This document shows, one piece after another, positions 33,861-42,490 of a stretch of 64,000 nt of DNA. Position 1 is the stretch's first letter, and every line of letters begins with the position of its first letter. The DNA lies in NCBI RefSeq assembly GCF_042697365.1, contig NZ_CP137605.1; one strand, given 5' to 3'. The DNA comes from Brucella pseudintermedia. GTDB lineage: Bacteria; Pseudomonadota; Alphaproteobacteria; Rhizobiales; Rhizobiaceae. Position numbers and translations under genes: made by a program. The notes beneath the pieces were generated by a model, which was not told the origin of the DNA, searched no databases, and was given only the letters and a program-made list of their open reading frames with translations.

Positions 33861-34883
33861 ACTCGTTACGCGATTTTTGAATCGCGCGGTAACCGTGTCC
33901 AGAATACGGTAAAGTGCATCCTTTCGATCAAATTTAAGATCTACGTCGAGGACAGCGAGTTTCGCGAGAAATTCCGTGGGGACTCCAACCATCGTTGCCA
34001 GCCGCACCTGATCCTTCGCCGTGGTGATAAGCCCCAATCCTTGGCGACGGGCCGCATCTGTCAGGCTGCGAATATCATCCGCTTCGAAACTGTGATGATC
34101 GGGGAACGAGCGCGTTTCCACAATTTCACCACCAGCTTCAACAACGCTTGCATAGAATTTTTCAGGATTGCCGATGCCAGCAAATGCAAGCCAGCGGTTG
34201 CCTGCGACCGGCACTGTAGACGAAGGCTCAAGGTGAGCTTCATATATCGGTCGGCCCGCTCGCGCGGCCTGACGGATCACGAAGTCGGCGCCATCGCCCT
34301 TGCCGATACGCAGCAATGCATCGGTTTTACGCATCTGATCGGTGAGCGGAGCCCGCAACGGGCCTGCCGGTATGACCTTTCCATTGCCAATGCCACGTGC
34401 CGCATCTACCACCAGCAGTGAAAAATCGGCAAAAAGCCGTGCACTCTGAAAACCGTCATCCATGATGATGAAATCGCAGCCGAGTGTTTGCAGATGTCGC
34501 GCTCCCTTCAGCCGATCAGGACAAAGAGCTACCGAGGCATGGCGTGCCAATAGAAGCGGCTCGTCTCCAGCGTAGCGCGCACGGTCATGTGCGGCATCGA
34601 CCACGTGCAATCCCTTGTAAGCGCCGCCATATCCGCGTGACACGATACCGGGGCGTAATCCCCGCGCTTTTGCGCCATTGGCGAAGGCGATGGCGGTCGG
34701 GGTCTTTCCAGCGCCACCTACCGTGAAATTGCCAATGCAAAGCACGGGAACAGAAATTCGCGGTGGTTCCGCTTTCAAAAGCCGGCGGCCTGCCACCATT
34801 CCGTAAAGCCAAGCCGCAGGTGCCAGAGACAACGCCCGCCAATCAGGCTTTTCCCACCAGAAAGGCGGCGCCTCACTCGCCAT
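33858..34883 (-). CDS. lpxK: Tetraacyldisaccharide 4'-kinase
   Basis: A 341-residue inner-membrane-associated P-loop kinase that phosphorylates the lipid A disaccharide. The Walker A loop is IGNFTVGGAGKTPTAIA, and the family-specific parts IVSRGYGGAYKGLHVV, GDEPLLLARHASVALCPDR and IIMDDGFQSARLFADFSLLV follow. The N-terminal hydrophobic stretch (LSLAPAAWLYGMVAG) sits in the membrane. It is two bases after waaA on the same strand, in the usual rhizobial waaA-lpxK order. The stop codon comes from the dispersed repeat. Confidence 0.95.
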   Translation of the reverse strand: MASEAPPFWWEKPDWRALSLAPAAWLYGMVAGRRLLKAEPPRISVPVLCIGNFTVGGAGKTPTAIAFANGAKARGLRPGIVSRGYGGAYKGLHVVDAAHDRARYAGDEPLLLARHASVALCPDRLKGARHLQTLGCDFIIMDDGFQSARLFADFSLLVVDAARGIGNGKVIPAGPLRAPLTDQMRKTDALLRIGKGDGADFVIRQAARAGRPIYEAHLEPSSTVPVAGNRWLAFAGIGNPEKFYASVVEAGGEIVETRSFPDHHSFEADDIRSLTDAARRQGLGLITTAKDQVRLATMVGVPTEFLAKLAVLDVDLKFDRKDALYRILDTVTARFKNRVTS

Positions 34884-34885
34884 CG

Positions 34886-36226
34886 TCAGTGTCCGCCCGA
34901 CTGATAAGCAGCCTCATTGCGATTGCCGGGCAATTGTGCCTGCAGGATCAGCGGCTGGATAAATGGCTCAAGCGCTACAAGAGTCCGGTCCAGCGCACCG
35001 CGCATATCCTTCACCGTATTCACGCCGGCATTGATCATCGCACGAAGATGCTGAGGATTGTTGAACAGGAAGTTGATCGCGCCGGCCAGCATATTGCGAT
35101 CCTTCACAATGCGCGCACCGCCATTCTTGATGAGACGCTGAAAGGATTCACGGAAGTTCTGGACATTCCGTCCCGTCAGTACGGCTGTCCCCATCATCGC
35201 CGGTTCCAGCGGATTATGTCCGCCTTCCTTGGTCAGAGAGTTACCAATGAATGCAATCTCTGTGAGCTGAAGATAAAGCCCCATCTCCCCAATCGTGTCG
35301 CCCAGGAGGATATCCGTGTCGGCTTCGATTGGCTCACCGGCGCTCCGGCGTGCAACCTTGAGGCCCTTTTCAGCAAGCATAGCCTCAATGGCAGGAGCGC
35401 GATCCGGATGGCGCGGCACGATGATCGTGACAAGATGCGGATAACGGACTTTCAGCATCTGGTGAACTTCGGCTGCAATCGCTTCTTCACCGTCATGGGT
35501 CGAGATTGCAGACCATGTCCGCCGTCCGGCGATCTGGCGTTGCAAGGAGGCCAGCGCCTGCGGATCGGCTGGCGGTGGATTCGTATCCACCTTCAAATTC
35601 CCCGAAACGCTTACAGGTCGCGCTCCGAGCGCCCGGAAGCGGTCTGCATCGAGTTCTGATTGTGCGACCACATAGGCGAAATTCTCAAAGAGCGCCTCGG
35701 CCAAAGCCGGTCTTTTCTGCCAGGCAGCAAAGGAGCGATCAGACATGCGCCCGTTGACCAGAACCTGCGGCGTGTGGCGGCTGCCGAGCGATAGAACTGT
35801 TGCGGGCCAGATTTCGGACTCGCAGCCTATCGCAAGATCAGGTTTCCAATGATTGAGAAACTTGTTGACCGCAGGCTGCAAATCCAGTGGTGCATATTGG
35901 TGGATAACCTTGTTACCCAATTGTTCCGCAACAACTCTCGCCGATGTCACGGTGCCCGTTGTTAACACGATATGGATACCCGTCGCAGCGATGCGCTCAA
36001 TTAATGGCGTGATGGCAACGGTCTCGCCGACGCTTGCTGCATGAGCCCAAATGACAGGCCCCTGTGGGCGCGTGATAACGGATTTGCCGTAACGCTCACC
36101 GCGACGCGTGCGTTCTTCCTTGCCACGAGAAGCGCGGTAGGCAATGTAAGGCCCCATGAAAGGATAGGCCGCAGAGCCGAGCACGCGGTAGGCAGACAAC
36201 ATATTGCGCGCCCAGCGTTCACTCAT
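34886..36226 (-). CDS. waaA: Kdo transferase WaaA (KdtA)
   Basis: A 446-residue glycosyltransferase that adds 3-deoxy-D-manno-octulosonic acid to lipid A precursor. It has an N-terminal membrane anchor region and the family motifs GPVIWAHAASVGETVAITPL, VNGRMSDRSFAAWQKRP, STHDGEEAIAAEVHQML and ETAFIG-like EIAFIGNSLTKEGGHNPLEP. It overlaps the upstream DUF374 gene by 4 bp and precedes lpxK by 2 bp, so this is an outer-membrane lipid operon. Confidence 0.95.
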   Translation of the reverse strand: MSERWARNMLSAYRVLGSAAYPFMGPYIAYRASRGKEERTRRGERYGKSVITRPQGPVIWAHAASVGETVAITPLIERIAATGIHIVLTTGTVTSARVVAEQLGNKVIHQYAPLDLQPAVNKFLNHWKPDLAIGCESEIWPATVLSLGSRHTPQVLVNGRMSDRSFAAWQKRPALAEALFENFAYVVAQSELDADRFRALGARPVSVSGNLKVDTNPPPADPQALASLQRQIAGRRTWSAISTHDGEEAIAAEVHQMLKVRYPHLVTIIVPRHPDRAPAIEAMLAEKGLKVARRSAGEPIEADTDILLGDTIGEMGLYLQLTEIAFIGNSLTKEGGHNPLEPAMMGTAVLTGRNVQNFRESFQRLIKNGGARIVKDRNMLAGAINFLFNNPQHLRAMINAGVNTVKDMRGALDRTLVALEPFIQPLILQAQLPGNRNEAAYQSGGH

Positions 36227-36996
36227 TTCGCTTTCTCCAACGCTGCATAGGCCCTGGCGGTCGCGTCGTTGAGTTGGCGCGTCAGCTCCATGCGTTTTTC
36301 TTCCAATTGCGTGTCATCAGCGTCCGCGTCGACCCATACATTGTCGCCGCGCACGATAATCGAACGCCCGAAGGGCAGAGGAATCGCCGTCTTGTCCCAC
36401 GACTTTTCTAAAACATGGTTCCGGGAGAAAGCATAAGCAACCGGTATTATCGGACGGCCGGACAATTTCGCCAATAAAATGATACCTTCCCCGGCTTCCC
36501 GTGCCTTGCCATGGGCAATGTCCGCTATCATTGATGCCGATTGGCCTTTTTTGAGCGCATTCTTCAAGGTCAGAAGTGCACGGGCACCACCCTTTTCTGG
36601 CTTCGAGCGCGAACCGCGCCCGCCTGACCCACGCACCGTCACCAATCCCAGCTTCTCCGCAACGCGAGCATTCAGCTCAGCATCGGCACTTCGCGAAAAC
36701 ATGGCAACAAGCTCCAGTCCCTTGGGACAGATGAACGGCCCCATAAGATGTTGTCCATGCCAGAACGTCACGATGAAAGGATCGTCCTCGCCGACGATCG
36801 CTTGCGGATCTGCAGATTCCTTCAGCCGCGGATTGGTGAGATAGACGAACTTGAAGTAGGCTGTGATCAGCCATACAAGCACAGACTTGACGACCGCCGA
36901 CTGCGCCAGCGGTCCGCGAATGCGTCGCCACAAGCGCTTCGCGATTCCTTGCTTCCTGCGCTCGGGCGGCTGGCCTGAGCTATCTTTGCTCTGCAT
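36223..36996 (-). CDS. DUF374 lysophospholipid acyltransferase family protein
   Basis: A protein of about 257 residues with a basic N-terminus and a hydrophobic segment SVLVWLITAYFKFVYLT. DUF374 proteins are distant acyltransferases of the LpxL/PlsC type; visible parts are VTFWHGQHLMGPFICPKGLE, with the His-Gly of the acyltransferase core, and ADIAHGKAREAGEGIILLAK. Location beside waaA and lpxK supports a role in lipid A or envelope acylation (inference). The ATG at 36994-36996 is preferred although its ribosome site is weak; the frame is open to 37122, which would overlap the upstream gene. Confidence 0.87.
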   Translation of the reverse strand: MQSKDSSGQPPERRKQGIAKRLWRRIRGPLAQSAVVKSVLVWLITAYFKFVYLTNPRLKESADPQAIVGEDDPFIVTFWHGQHLMGPFICPKGLELVAMFSRSADAELNARVAEKLGLVTVRGSGGRGSRSKPEKGGARALLTLKNALKKGQSASMIADIAHGKAREAGEGIILLAKLSGRPIIPVAYAFSRNHVLEKSWDKTAIPLPFGRSIIVRGDNVWVDADADDTQLEEKRMELTRQLNDATARAYAALEKAK

Positions 36997-37013
36997 CCGG
37001 TATCGGCCGCTGC

Positions 37014-37265
37014 TCAATCCGCCTTCAATGTCACGCCTTCCGGGTCGAGCAACCGATGCAGGTGCACGATGAAATAGCGCATGTGTGCATTGTCCACCGT
37101 TTGCTGAGCCTTGGACTTCCATGCAGTCTTGGCGGACTCATAATCCGGGTAGATGCCAACGATATCGAGGTTCTCAAGATCACGAAATTCAACGGTGCCA
37201 AGCTTTTTCAGCTCTCCGCCGAATACCAGATGAAGAAGCTGCTTTTTGTCGCCTTCGACGCTCAT
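37014..37265 (-). CDS. DUF4170 family protein
   Basis: An 83-residue protein of the small DUF4170 family, common in the same envelope operon of Hyphomicrobiales. The fold begins KKQLLHLVFGGELKKLGTVE and includes DIVGIYPDYESAKTAWKSKA, a pattern like a small ferredoxin-type fold. Function is unknown. Start at 37263-37265 with AGGGA upstream. It lies 17 bp before the DUF374 gene, on the same strand. Confidence 0.87.
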   Translation of the reverse strand: MSVEGDKKQLLHLVFGGELKKLGTVEFRDLENLDIVGIYPDYESAKTAWKSKAQQTVDNAHMRYFIVHLHRLLDPEGVTLKAD

Positions 37266-37314
37266 GACAATTATCCCTGAACAAATTTGGATCGCGGCAT
37301 GATTAACCCAAGGG

Positions 37315-38112
37315 TCACTCCGCGACAACACTCAACATTTCTTGCAGAAGATCCCCGCTACCGGCAACCAGAGCGCCATGGCTCAACGTTTGGCCACCAT
37401 ACGTAATCGGCAAGGCATTGCTTGTCAGGATTGCCCCGCCCGACTCACCAAGGATCAGATCAGCTGCTGCCAGATCCCAATCATGCGAATTTGGCCGAAT
37501 GAAGGTACCTGCGATTTCTCCGCGCGCTACCATTGCAATCCGATAGGCTAGAGAGGGAACATAGGGATGGACCTTTACCCGATCCCGCCAGCTCTCCGGT
37601 AACGCCGTCACCATATTTCGAGCCGACGCGACAGTGACCTGTTCGCCGGGCGAAGGCAGTCGGACGCGAATGGCCGCACCGTTCTGCGAAGCGCCGACGC
37701 CTTTGCCAGCCTCAATGAGTTCCTTTCGGACGGGACATTCCAGCACACCCGCCAAAGGGCGGCCGTTTTCAATGATGGCGATGCTCACACACCACTGATC
37801 TTGTCCGGCGATATAGGCGCGGGTACCGTCGATAGGGTCAACCACAAACGCACGGCTACGTTTAATGGTTGCCCGTTCATCGATAGTCTCTTCCGATATC
37901 CAGCCATAATCTGGCCGTGCATTCAGAAGGACCTCCTTCAAATAGCGGTCGACGGCAAGATCCGCTTCGCTTACCGGCGATACGCCATCTTTCAGCCAGA
38001 CTTCCGGAGACCTGCCGAAGTAGCGCATCGCGATGCGTCCTGCTTCTTGCGCCGCATCGCGTAAGAGCGCCAGTTCCCCGAAAATCTCTTTGTGCTTGTC
38101 AATTTCCGGCAA
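37315..38112 (-). CDS. cysQ: Inositol monophosphatase family protein, CysQ-like 3'(2'),5'-bisphosphate nucleotidase
   Basis: A 265-residue lithium-sensitive phosphatase family member. The metal-site motifs are WISEETIDE, VVDPIDGTRAYIAGQDQW and HDWDLAAADLILGESGG. Enzymes of this clade remove phosphate from PAP or PAPS in sulfur metabolism or act on inositol phosphates; sequence alone favours the CysQ side. The start appears to be TTG at 38110-38112 (MPEIDKHKEI), inside the end of pmbA, with AAGG about eight bases before it. The 14 bp overlap suggests coupling to pmbA. Confidence 0.85.
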   Translation of the reverse strand: MPEIDKHKEIFGELALLRDAAQEAGRIAMRYFGRSPEVWLKDGVSPVSEADLAVDRYLKEVLLNARPDYGWISEETIDERATIKRSRAFVVDPIDGTRAYIAGQDQWCVSIAIIENGRPLAGVLECPVRKELIEAGKGVGASQNGAAIRVRLPSPGEQVTVASARNMVTALPESWRDRVKVHPYVPSLAYRIAMVARGEIAGTFIRPNSHDWDLAAADLILGESGGAILTSNALPITYGGQTLSHGALVAGSGDLLQEMLSVVAE

Positions 38113-39442
38113 GGGTCATGCCTTCGATTACGAGTGTCGGCGCCGTCATTCCGAAGTTCCGGTCAATATCGGAGGCGGGCGTCATGTTGAGAAACATGTC
38201 CTTGAGGTTCGAAGCAATCGTCACTTCGCTGACAGGATAGGCAAGTTCTCCATTTTCTATCCAGAAGCCCGACGCGCCACGGCTATACTGGCCGGTAATC
38301 ATATCCACGCCCTGCCCGAACACTTCCGTCACATAAAAGCCTGTACCAATTGCGCGAATTAGCTCTTCCGGCGATTGTGAGCCTGGCTCAATGGCGAAAT
38401 TGGTGGATGCAGGCGAAACGCCTGAACCGGAGCGAACGCCGCGCCCATTGCCTTGCAGTCCGAGCTCGCGGGCGCTTGATCCGGAAAGCAGCCAATGATT
38501 GAGAACGCCGTCGCCCACCATCGTCAAAGGCTGCCCCTCAATCCCTTCGCCGTCAAACGGACGCGAAGAAGAGCCGCGAACAACCAAGGGGTTGTCGGTA
38601 ACATTTAGACCGCGCTTGAGAACCTGTTTGCCGAGACTTTCGCGAAGAAAGCTGGTCTTTCGCGCAACCGACGCACCGTTGATGGCGCTTGCGAGATGCC
38701 CGGCGATACCGCGAGCAAGTCGGGGATCATAGACGACCGTGACGGGGCCCGTTTTTGCCTGGCGGGCCCCCAGTCTGCGCACAGCGCGTTCACCAGCGCG
38801 ACGACCTATTTCGTCGGGCGTATCCAGATCGGAAAAATGCAGGCGCGAACTGAAATCGTAATCGCGCTCCATCTTCGTGCCCTCGCCGGCAATGGCTGAG
38901 ACCGACCGCCCAAAACGTGTAGCCGCATAGTGCCCGGAAAAACCTGTCGAAGTGACGAGCACCAGTCCACCCAGACTGCGCGAAGCGCCAGCGCCGCCTG
39001 AATTCGTCACCCCCTTAACGGCGAGCGCCGCCTCTTCCGTCGCAAGCGCATCCTTTGTCAATCGATCGGAATCGATTTCCGTGGAATCATAGAGATCGAG
39101 ATCGCGAGGCGTTGCCACAAGCAGCGATGGATCGGCGAGCTGTTCATAAGGGTCTTCCGGTGCAACACGAGCCATGGCAACGGCCCGTTCTGCAAGTCGA
39201 TCCGGATCAGCGCTTGCGTTCGCTGAAACACTAGCGATGCGGCGGCCGACAAAAACACGGAGGGAGAAATCATCACTCTCCGACGATTCGGTTCCCTCAA
39301 CCTTGCCCAGTCTTACAGACACGCTAACAGAACGCGCCCGCATCACGACTGCGTCAGCGTGATCGGCTCCTGCCCTTTTGGCGGCGGCCACGAGCGCGGC
39401 GGCGCGATCGACAAGTTTTTCCGCCGAATTATCTGAAATCAT
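38099..39442 (-). CDS. pmbA: TldD/PmbA (TldE) family metallopeptidase subunit
   Basis: A protein of about 447 residues matching PmbA/TldE, the partner of TldD in a peptidase that processes small modified peptides and antitoxins. Conserved stretches are RLGKVEGTESSESDDFSLRV, RDYDFSSRLHFSDLDTPDEI, VYDPRLARGIAGHLASAING, and the C-terminal GSQSPEELIRAIGTGFYVTE then GQYSRGASGFWIENGEL. PmbA lacks the HExxxH zinc motif, as here. Two further in-frame ATGs upstream (39469, 39490) are possible starts; 39442 (MISDNSAEKL) matches the common protein length. No tldD is in the window. Confidence 0.88.
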   Translation of the reverse strand: MISDNSAEKLVDRAAALVAAAKRAGADHADAVVMRARSVSVSVRLGKVEGTESSESDDFSLRVFVGRRIASVSANASADPDRLAERAVAMARVAPEDPYEQLADPSLLVATPRDLDLYDSTEIDSDRLTKDALATEEAALAVKGVTNSGGAGASRSLGGLVLVTSTGFSGHYAATRFGRSVSAIAGEGTKMERDYDFSSRLHFSDLDTPDEIGRRAGERAVRRLGARQAKTGPVTVVYDPRLARGIAGHLASAINGASVARKTSFLRESLGKQVLKRGLNVTDNPLVVRGSSSRPFDGEGIEGQPLTMVGDGVLNHWLLSGSSARELGLQGNGRGVRSGSGVSPASTNFAIEPGSQSPEELIRAIGTGFYVTEVFGQGVDMITGQYSRGASGFWIENGELAYPVSEVTIASNLKDMFLNMTPASDIDRNFGMTAPTLVIEGMTLAGN

Positions 39443-39645
39443 TATATAATCCGAGTTTCCCAAGCGCATTTCGGTTTCGCCAGACACCATAAGCTGCGGT
39501 GTGATCGAAACCGGGACTTGTCAAAAAATATCGTCAAATCGTTCGACATCGGGCTGATTACAGCCATATCTTGTTTCTATATTGCCGAAATCAAAGGGCT
39601 TCAAGGCAAGCTCTCCCACATTTCTCCAAATTCCAAGAGCTTGGC

Positions 39646-41475
39646 ATGGTTGCGACTGGCGGAAACCTCTACCTACAGTGCCTGATGATTCTGGGCGGCG
39701 CGATTATCGCAGCACCGCTGTTCAAGCGGTTAGGGCTTGGCACGGTCCTCGGCTATCTTGCTGCCGGCATCACCATTGGCCCGGTGGCCAGCCTTATTGC
39801 CGATGGAGAGGATTTTCTGCATTTCTCCGAACTCGGTGTCGTGTTCCTGCTGTTTATTATCGGTCTCGAGCTGAAACCGTCGAGACTCTGGGCTCTCCGC
39901 CACTCGATTTTTGGCCTTGGAAGTGCCCAGGTGTTGCTTTGCGGCGCTGCGCTTACCACTCTTGGCATCTACCTTGCTGGCCTCAGCACGGAAGCGGGGA
40001 TCATCATCGGTTTCGGTCTCGCGCTCTCCTCCACGGCGTTTGCCATGCAGGTGCTGGAGGACCGTGCTGAAACCAACCAGAAACATGGGCAGCGCGCCTT
40101 TGCGATCCTGCTGTTTCAGGACCTGGCTATCGTACCAATTCTTGCGATCATTCCAGCATTATCACCGAATGAACCCTCCCAGGCCAGTGCAGGTTTTCAT
40201 CTCGCAACTGCTATCGCAGCCATTGCAGCACTGGTGATCGCGGGACGCTATCTCATCAATCCCATGTTCCGGATCATCGCGAATACTGGCGCTCGCGAAG
40301 TGATGATTGCCGCGGCCCTCTTTGTTGTCCTTGGGTCGGCCAGCCTCCTACAGGCGGCGGGCCTTTCGATGGCCATGGGCGCATTCATCGCGGGCGTCTT
40401 GCTGGCGGAATCATCCTACCGGCACGAACTTGAAGCCGACATCGAACCATTTCGCGGAATTTTCCTTGGTTTGTTCTTTGTCGCAGTCGGCCTGTCACTG
40501 AACTTGTCCGTGATCCTGCAATACTGGAAAATTATCGTTCTTGCCGTCCCCGTCTTCATGGCAGCCAAGATTGTCATAATCTACCTGTTATGCCGTGTCT
40601 TCCGGTCCAACCACAACGACGCCGTGCGGATCGCTTTTCTCCTGCCGCAGGGCGGCGAGTTTGCATTCGTCCTTTTCTCCGCCGCCACTGCTGGAGGCAT
40701 AATCTCCAGCGCTCTCGGTTCAGAGCTTGTGGCCGCTGTCACCGTTTCCATGGCTCTCACACCGCTTTCTGTTGCGCTGGGATCCAAGCTGCTAATCAAG
40801 GACAAGACAGTTGATGTCATTGAGGAGAATTTTGACGGTGCCGGTTCCGACGTGCTGATGATCGGTTTTTCGCGTTACGGTCAGATCGCCGCGCAAATCC
40901 TGCTTGCCGGCGGTATCGATGTAACGGTGATCGACAGTTCTCCCAATCGCGTCCGTGCAGCCGGGAAATTCGGTTTTCGGATTTATTTCGGTGATGGCAC
41001 CCGCAAAGACGTGCTTGAAGCATCCGGAATCCGAAAGGCGAAAATCGTCGCCGTCTGTACTCACAAACGAGAAACGACCAACCATATCGTCAATCTCATC
41101 CAGTCGGAATATCCAGACGTAAGGCTGTTCGTCCGTTCATATGATCGCGAACATACGTTGCAATTGAGGGCCCAGGGCGTGGAATACGAACTGCGTGAAA
41201 CGTTTGAGTCCGGTCTGCTTTTCGGCCAGCGCACGCTCGAAGGGCTCGGCATGGCCGAATCCCAGGCCTATGGAATTCGTGAAGACGTGCGTCAGCGCGA
41301 CGAGGATCGGCTCCACGTGCAGGCTTCGGAAGGCATCATGGCCGGTCGGCATTTGCTGTTCAACAAGCCTGTAACGCCTGAGCCGCTGGTAAAACCGACC
41401 CGAGAAGGCCAGCGCATCGACAAGGCGGTGAAAGATACACCTCCCTCGTCACCGCAGGCCGTTCCAGCGGAATAA
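39646..41475 (+). CDS. Kef-type (CPA2) potassium/proton antiporter with TrkA-N domain
   Basis: A 609-residue membrane protein. Residues 1-380 contain about twelve hydrophobic helices of the Na+/H+ exchanger fold, with FLLFIIGLELKPSRLWALRH, LALSSTAFAMQVLEDRAETN and AFIAGVLLAESSYRHELEAD. The cytoplasmic half begins with the Rossmann RCK domain DVLMIGFSRYGQIAAQILLA and VIDSSPNRVRAAGKFGFRIY. KefB and KefC are gated by glutathione adducts; whether this one is, cannot be seen. The ATG at 39646 is preferred over the TTG at 39571. No ancillary kefF/G gene is adjacent. Confidence 0.92.
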   Translation: MVATGGNLYLQCLMILGGAIIAAPLFKRLGLGTVLGYLAAGITIGPVASLIADGEDFLHFSELGVVFLLFIIGLELKPSRLWALRHSIFGLGSAQVLLCGAALTTLGIYLAGLSTEAGIIIGFGLALSSTAFAMQVLEDRAETNQKHGQRAFAILLFQDLAIVPILAIIPALSPNEPSQASAGFHLATAIAAIAALVIAGRYLINPMFRIIANTGAREVMIAAALFVVLGSASLLQAAGLSMAMGAFIAGVLLAESSYRHELEADIEPFRGIFLGLFFVAVGLSLNLSVILQYWKIIVLAVPVFMAAKIVIIYLLCRVFRSNHNDAVRIAFLLPQGGEFAFVLFSAATAGGIISSALGSELVAAVTVSMALTPLSVALGSKLLIKDKTVDVIEENFDGAGSDVLMIGFSRYGQIAAQILLAGGIDVTVIDSSPNRVRAAGKFGFRIYFGDGTRKDVLEASGIRKAKIVAVCTHKRETTNHIVNLIQSEYPDVRLFVRSYDREHTLQLRAQGVEYELRETFESGLLFGQRTLEGLGMAESQAYGIREDVRQRDEDRLHVQASEGIMAGRHLLFNKPVTPEPLVKPTREGQRIDKAVKDTPPSSPQAVPAE

Positions 41476-41521
41476 TGCTCCGCTACGGTGCCGATAGACT
41501 CAGTTCGCCAGAGTTGAGGCC

Positions 41522-41626
41522 AGAGCATTTGCAGCGAGGGTGTGAAACAGTTTTGCGCAGGATAAAGCGTAAAAAGCAAAAAGATAGAGCGGTTCCGATG
41601 ATTCCGTTAAGATAGGAACCGCTCTA
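41522..41626. repeat. Dispersed palindromic repeat, full copy in reverse orientation
   Basis: Read on the minus strand, this 105 bp element has TAGAGCGGTTCC and GGAACCGCTCTA flanking a short spacer, then TTTTTACGC, TTATCCTGCGCAAAAC and a terminal AGAGCATT equivalent, matching the copy at 33763-33860. It overlaps the 3' end of the patatin gene: the last residues, VERFLS, and the stop TAA are encoded by it. Confidence 0.85.
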
Positions 41627-42479
41627 CCGGTGCCGCTTTTCCTTCAACCGCCAGTTCTATGGCACGCTTCAGTTCGTCGCGAACGCCTGCACTTTGCGAC
41701 AGGATCTGTTCAAACTTGAGGAAATCAAGAAGGCCGATCCGTTCGACGTTGGGACGGATGAAAATGTGCGGCGGGCGGATACGGAACTTATTCTCGATGA
41801 TGGAGCACATCGTCAGTTGGTTGGCTCCGATCACTGCCTCGAATGTAGTAGGCATATAATCGTCCGGGCCGACGGGCGTGCCTACAACGTCGATACCGAT
41901 AACAATATCGGCCTTGTCGAATAACAAATCAAAAGGCACCGGATTGAATAAACCACCATCGACCAGAATTCGACCTCCCCTGCGCACGGGCGCGAAAACC
42001 GGCGGTATTGCACACGATGCCGCGATCGCCGAACGCAGATCGCCATCGCGAATATGAATCTCCTGCGCGGCGTGGAAGTCGGCCGCTGTGATACTCATGG
42101 GAATTTCAAGTTCTTCCACATTGGTGGGCAGGCTTGCAGGCAGAAAAACGTCCAGCACCTTTTCGATATTGAACTGGCTGACACGCAAGCCGCGCCTGAG
42201 CAATTCGACCCAACGGGCCGGACGGGTTTGCCACATGCGTTTTGCGACTTCGGAACGGCGATTGAAAATCGCCGCCATATACTCGTGCATCTCGCGGCCT
42301 GTCATACCGCTCGCCATTCCAGTCCCGATGATCGAACCTATCGATGAGCCCGCAATGGCGACCGGCTTGATGCCCAGCTCATCAAGCATCTCGACAATAT
42401 GGAGATGGGCAATACCGCGCGCGCCGCCACCGCCGAAAGCGACGGCAATTCGGGGCGATGACGGCACTGCCTTTTCCAA
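41607..42479 (-). CDS. Patatin-like phospholipase (RssA-type)
   Basis: A 290-residue serine hydrolase. The oxyanion loop is AFGGGGARGIAHLHIVEML, the catalytic serine is in AIAGSSIGSIIGTGMASG, and the aspartate is in LVDGGLFNPVPFDLLF; all parts of the Ser-Asp dyad are present. Such proteins hydrolyse phospholipids or act as small cytoplasmic esterases. The start seems to be TTG at 42477-42479 with AGGTGG just upstream. The gene follows the two M16 peptidase genes by 11 bp. Its last six codons lie inside a dispersed repeat, so the C-terminus has been replaced or trimmed by the element. Confidence 0.9.
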   Translation of the reverse strand: MEKAVPSSPRIAVAFGGGGARGIAHLHIVEMLDELGIKPVAIAGSSIGSIIGTGMASGMTGREMHEYMAAIFNRRSEVAKRMWQTRPARWVELLRRGLRVSQFNIEKVLDVFLPASLPTNVEELEIPMSITAADFHAAQEIHIRDGDLRSAIAASCAIPPVFAPVRRGGRILVDGGLFNPVPFDLLFDKADIVIGIDVVGTPVGPDDYMPTTFEAVIGANQLTMCSIIENKFRIRPPHIFIRPNVERIGLLDFLKFEQILSQSAGVRDELKRAIELAVEGKAAPVERFLS

Positions 42480-42490
42480 TCTGCCACCTG

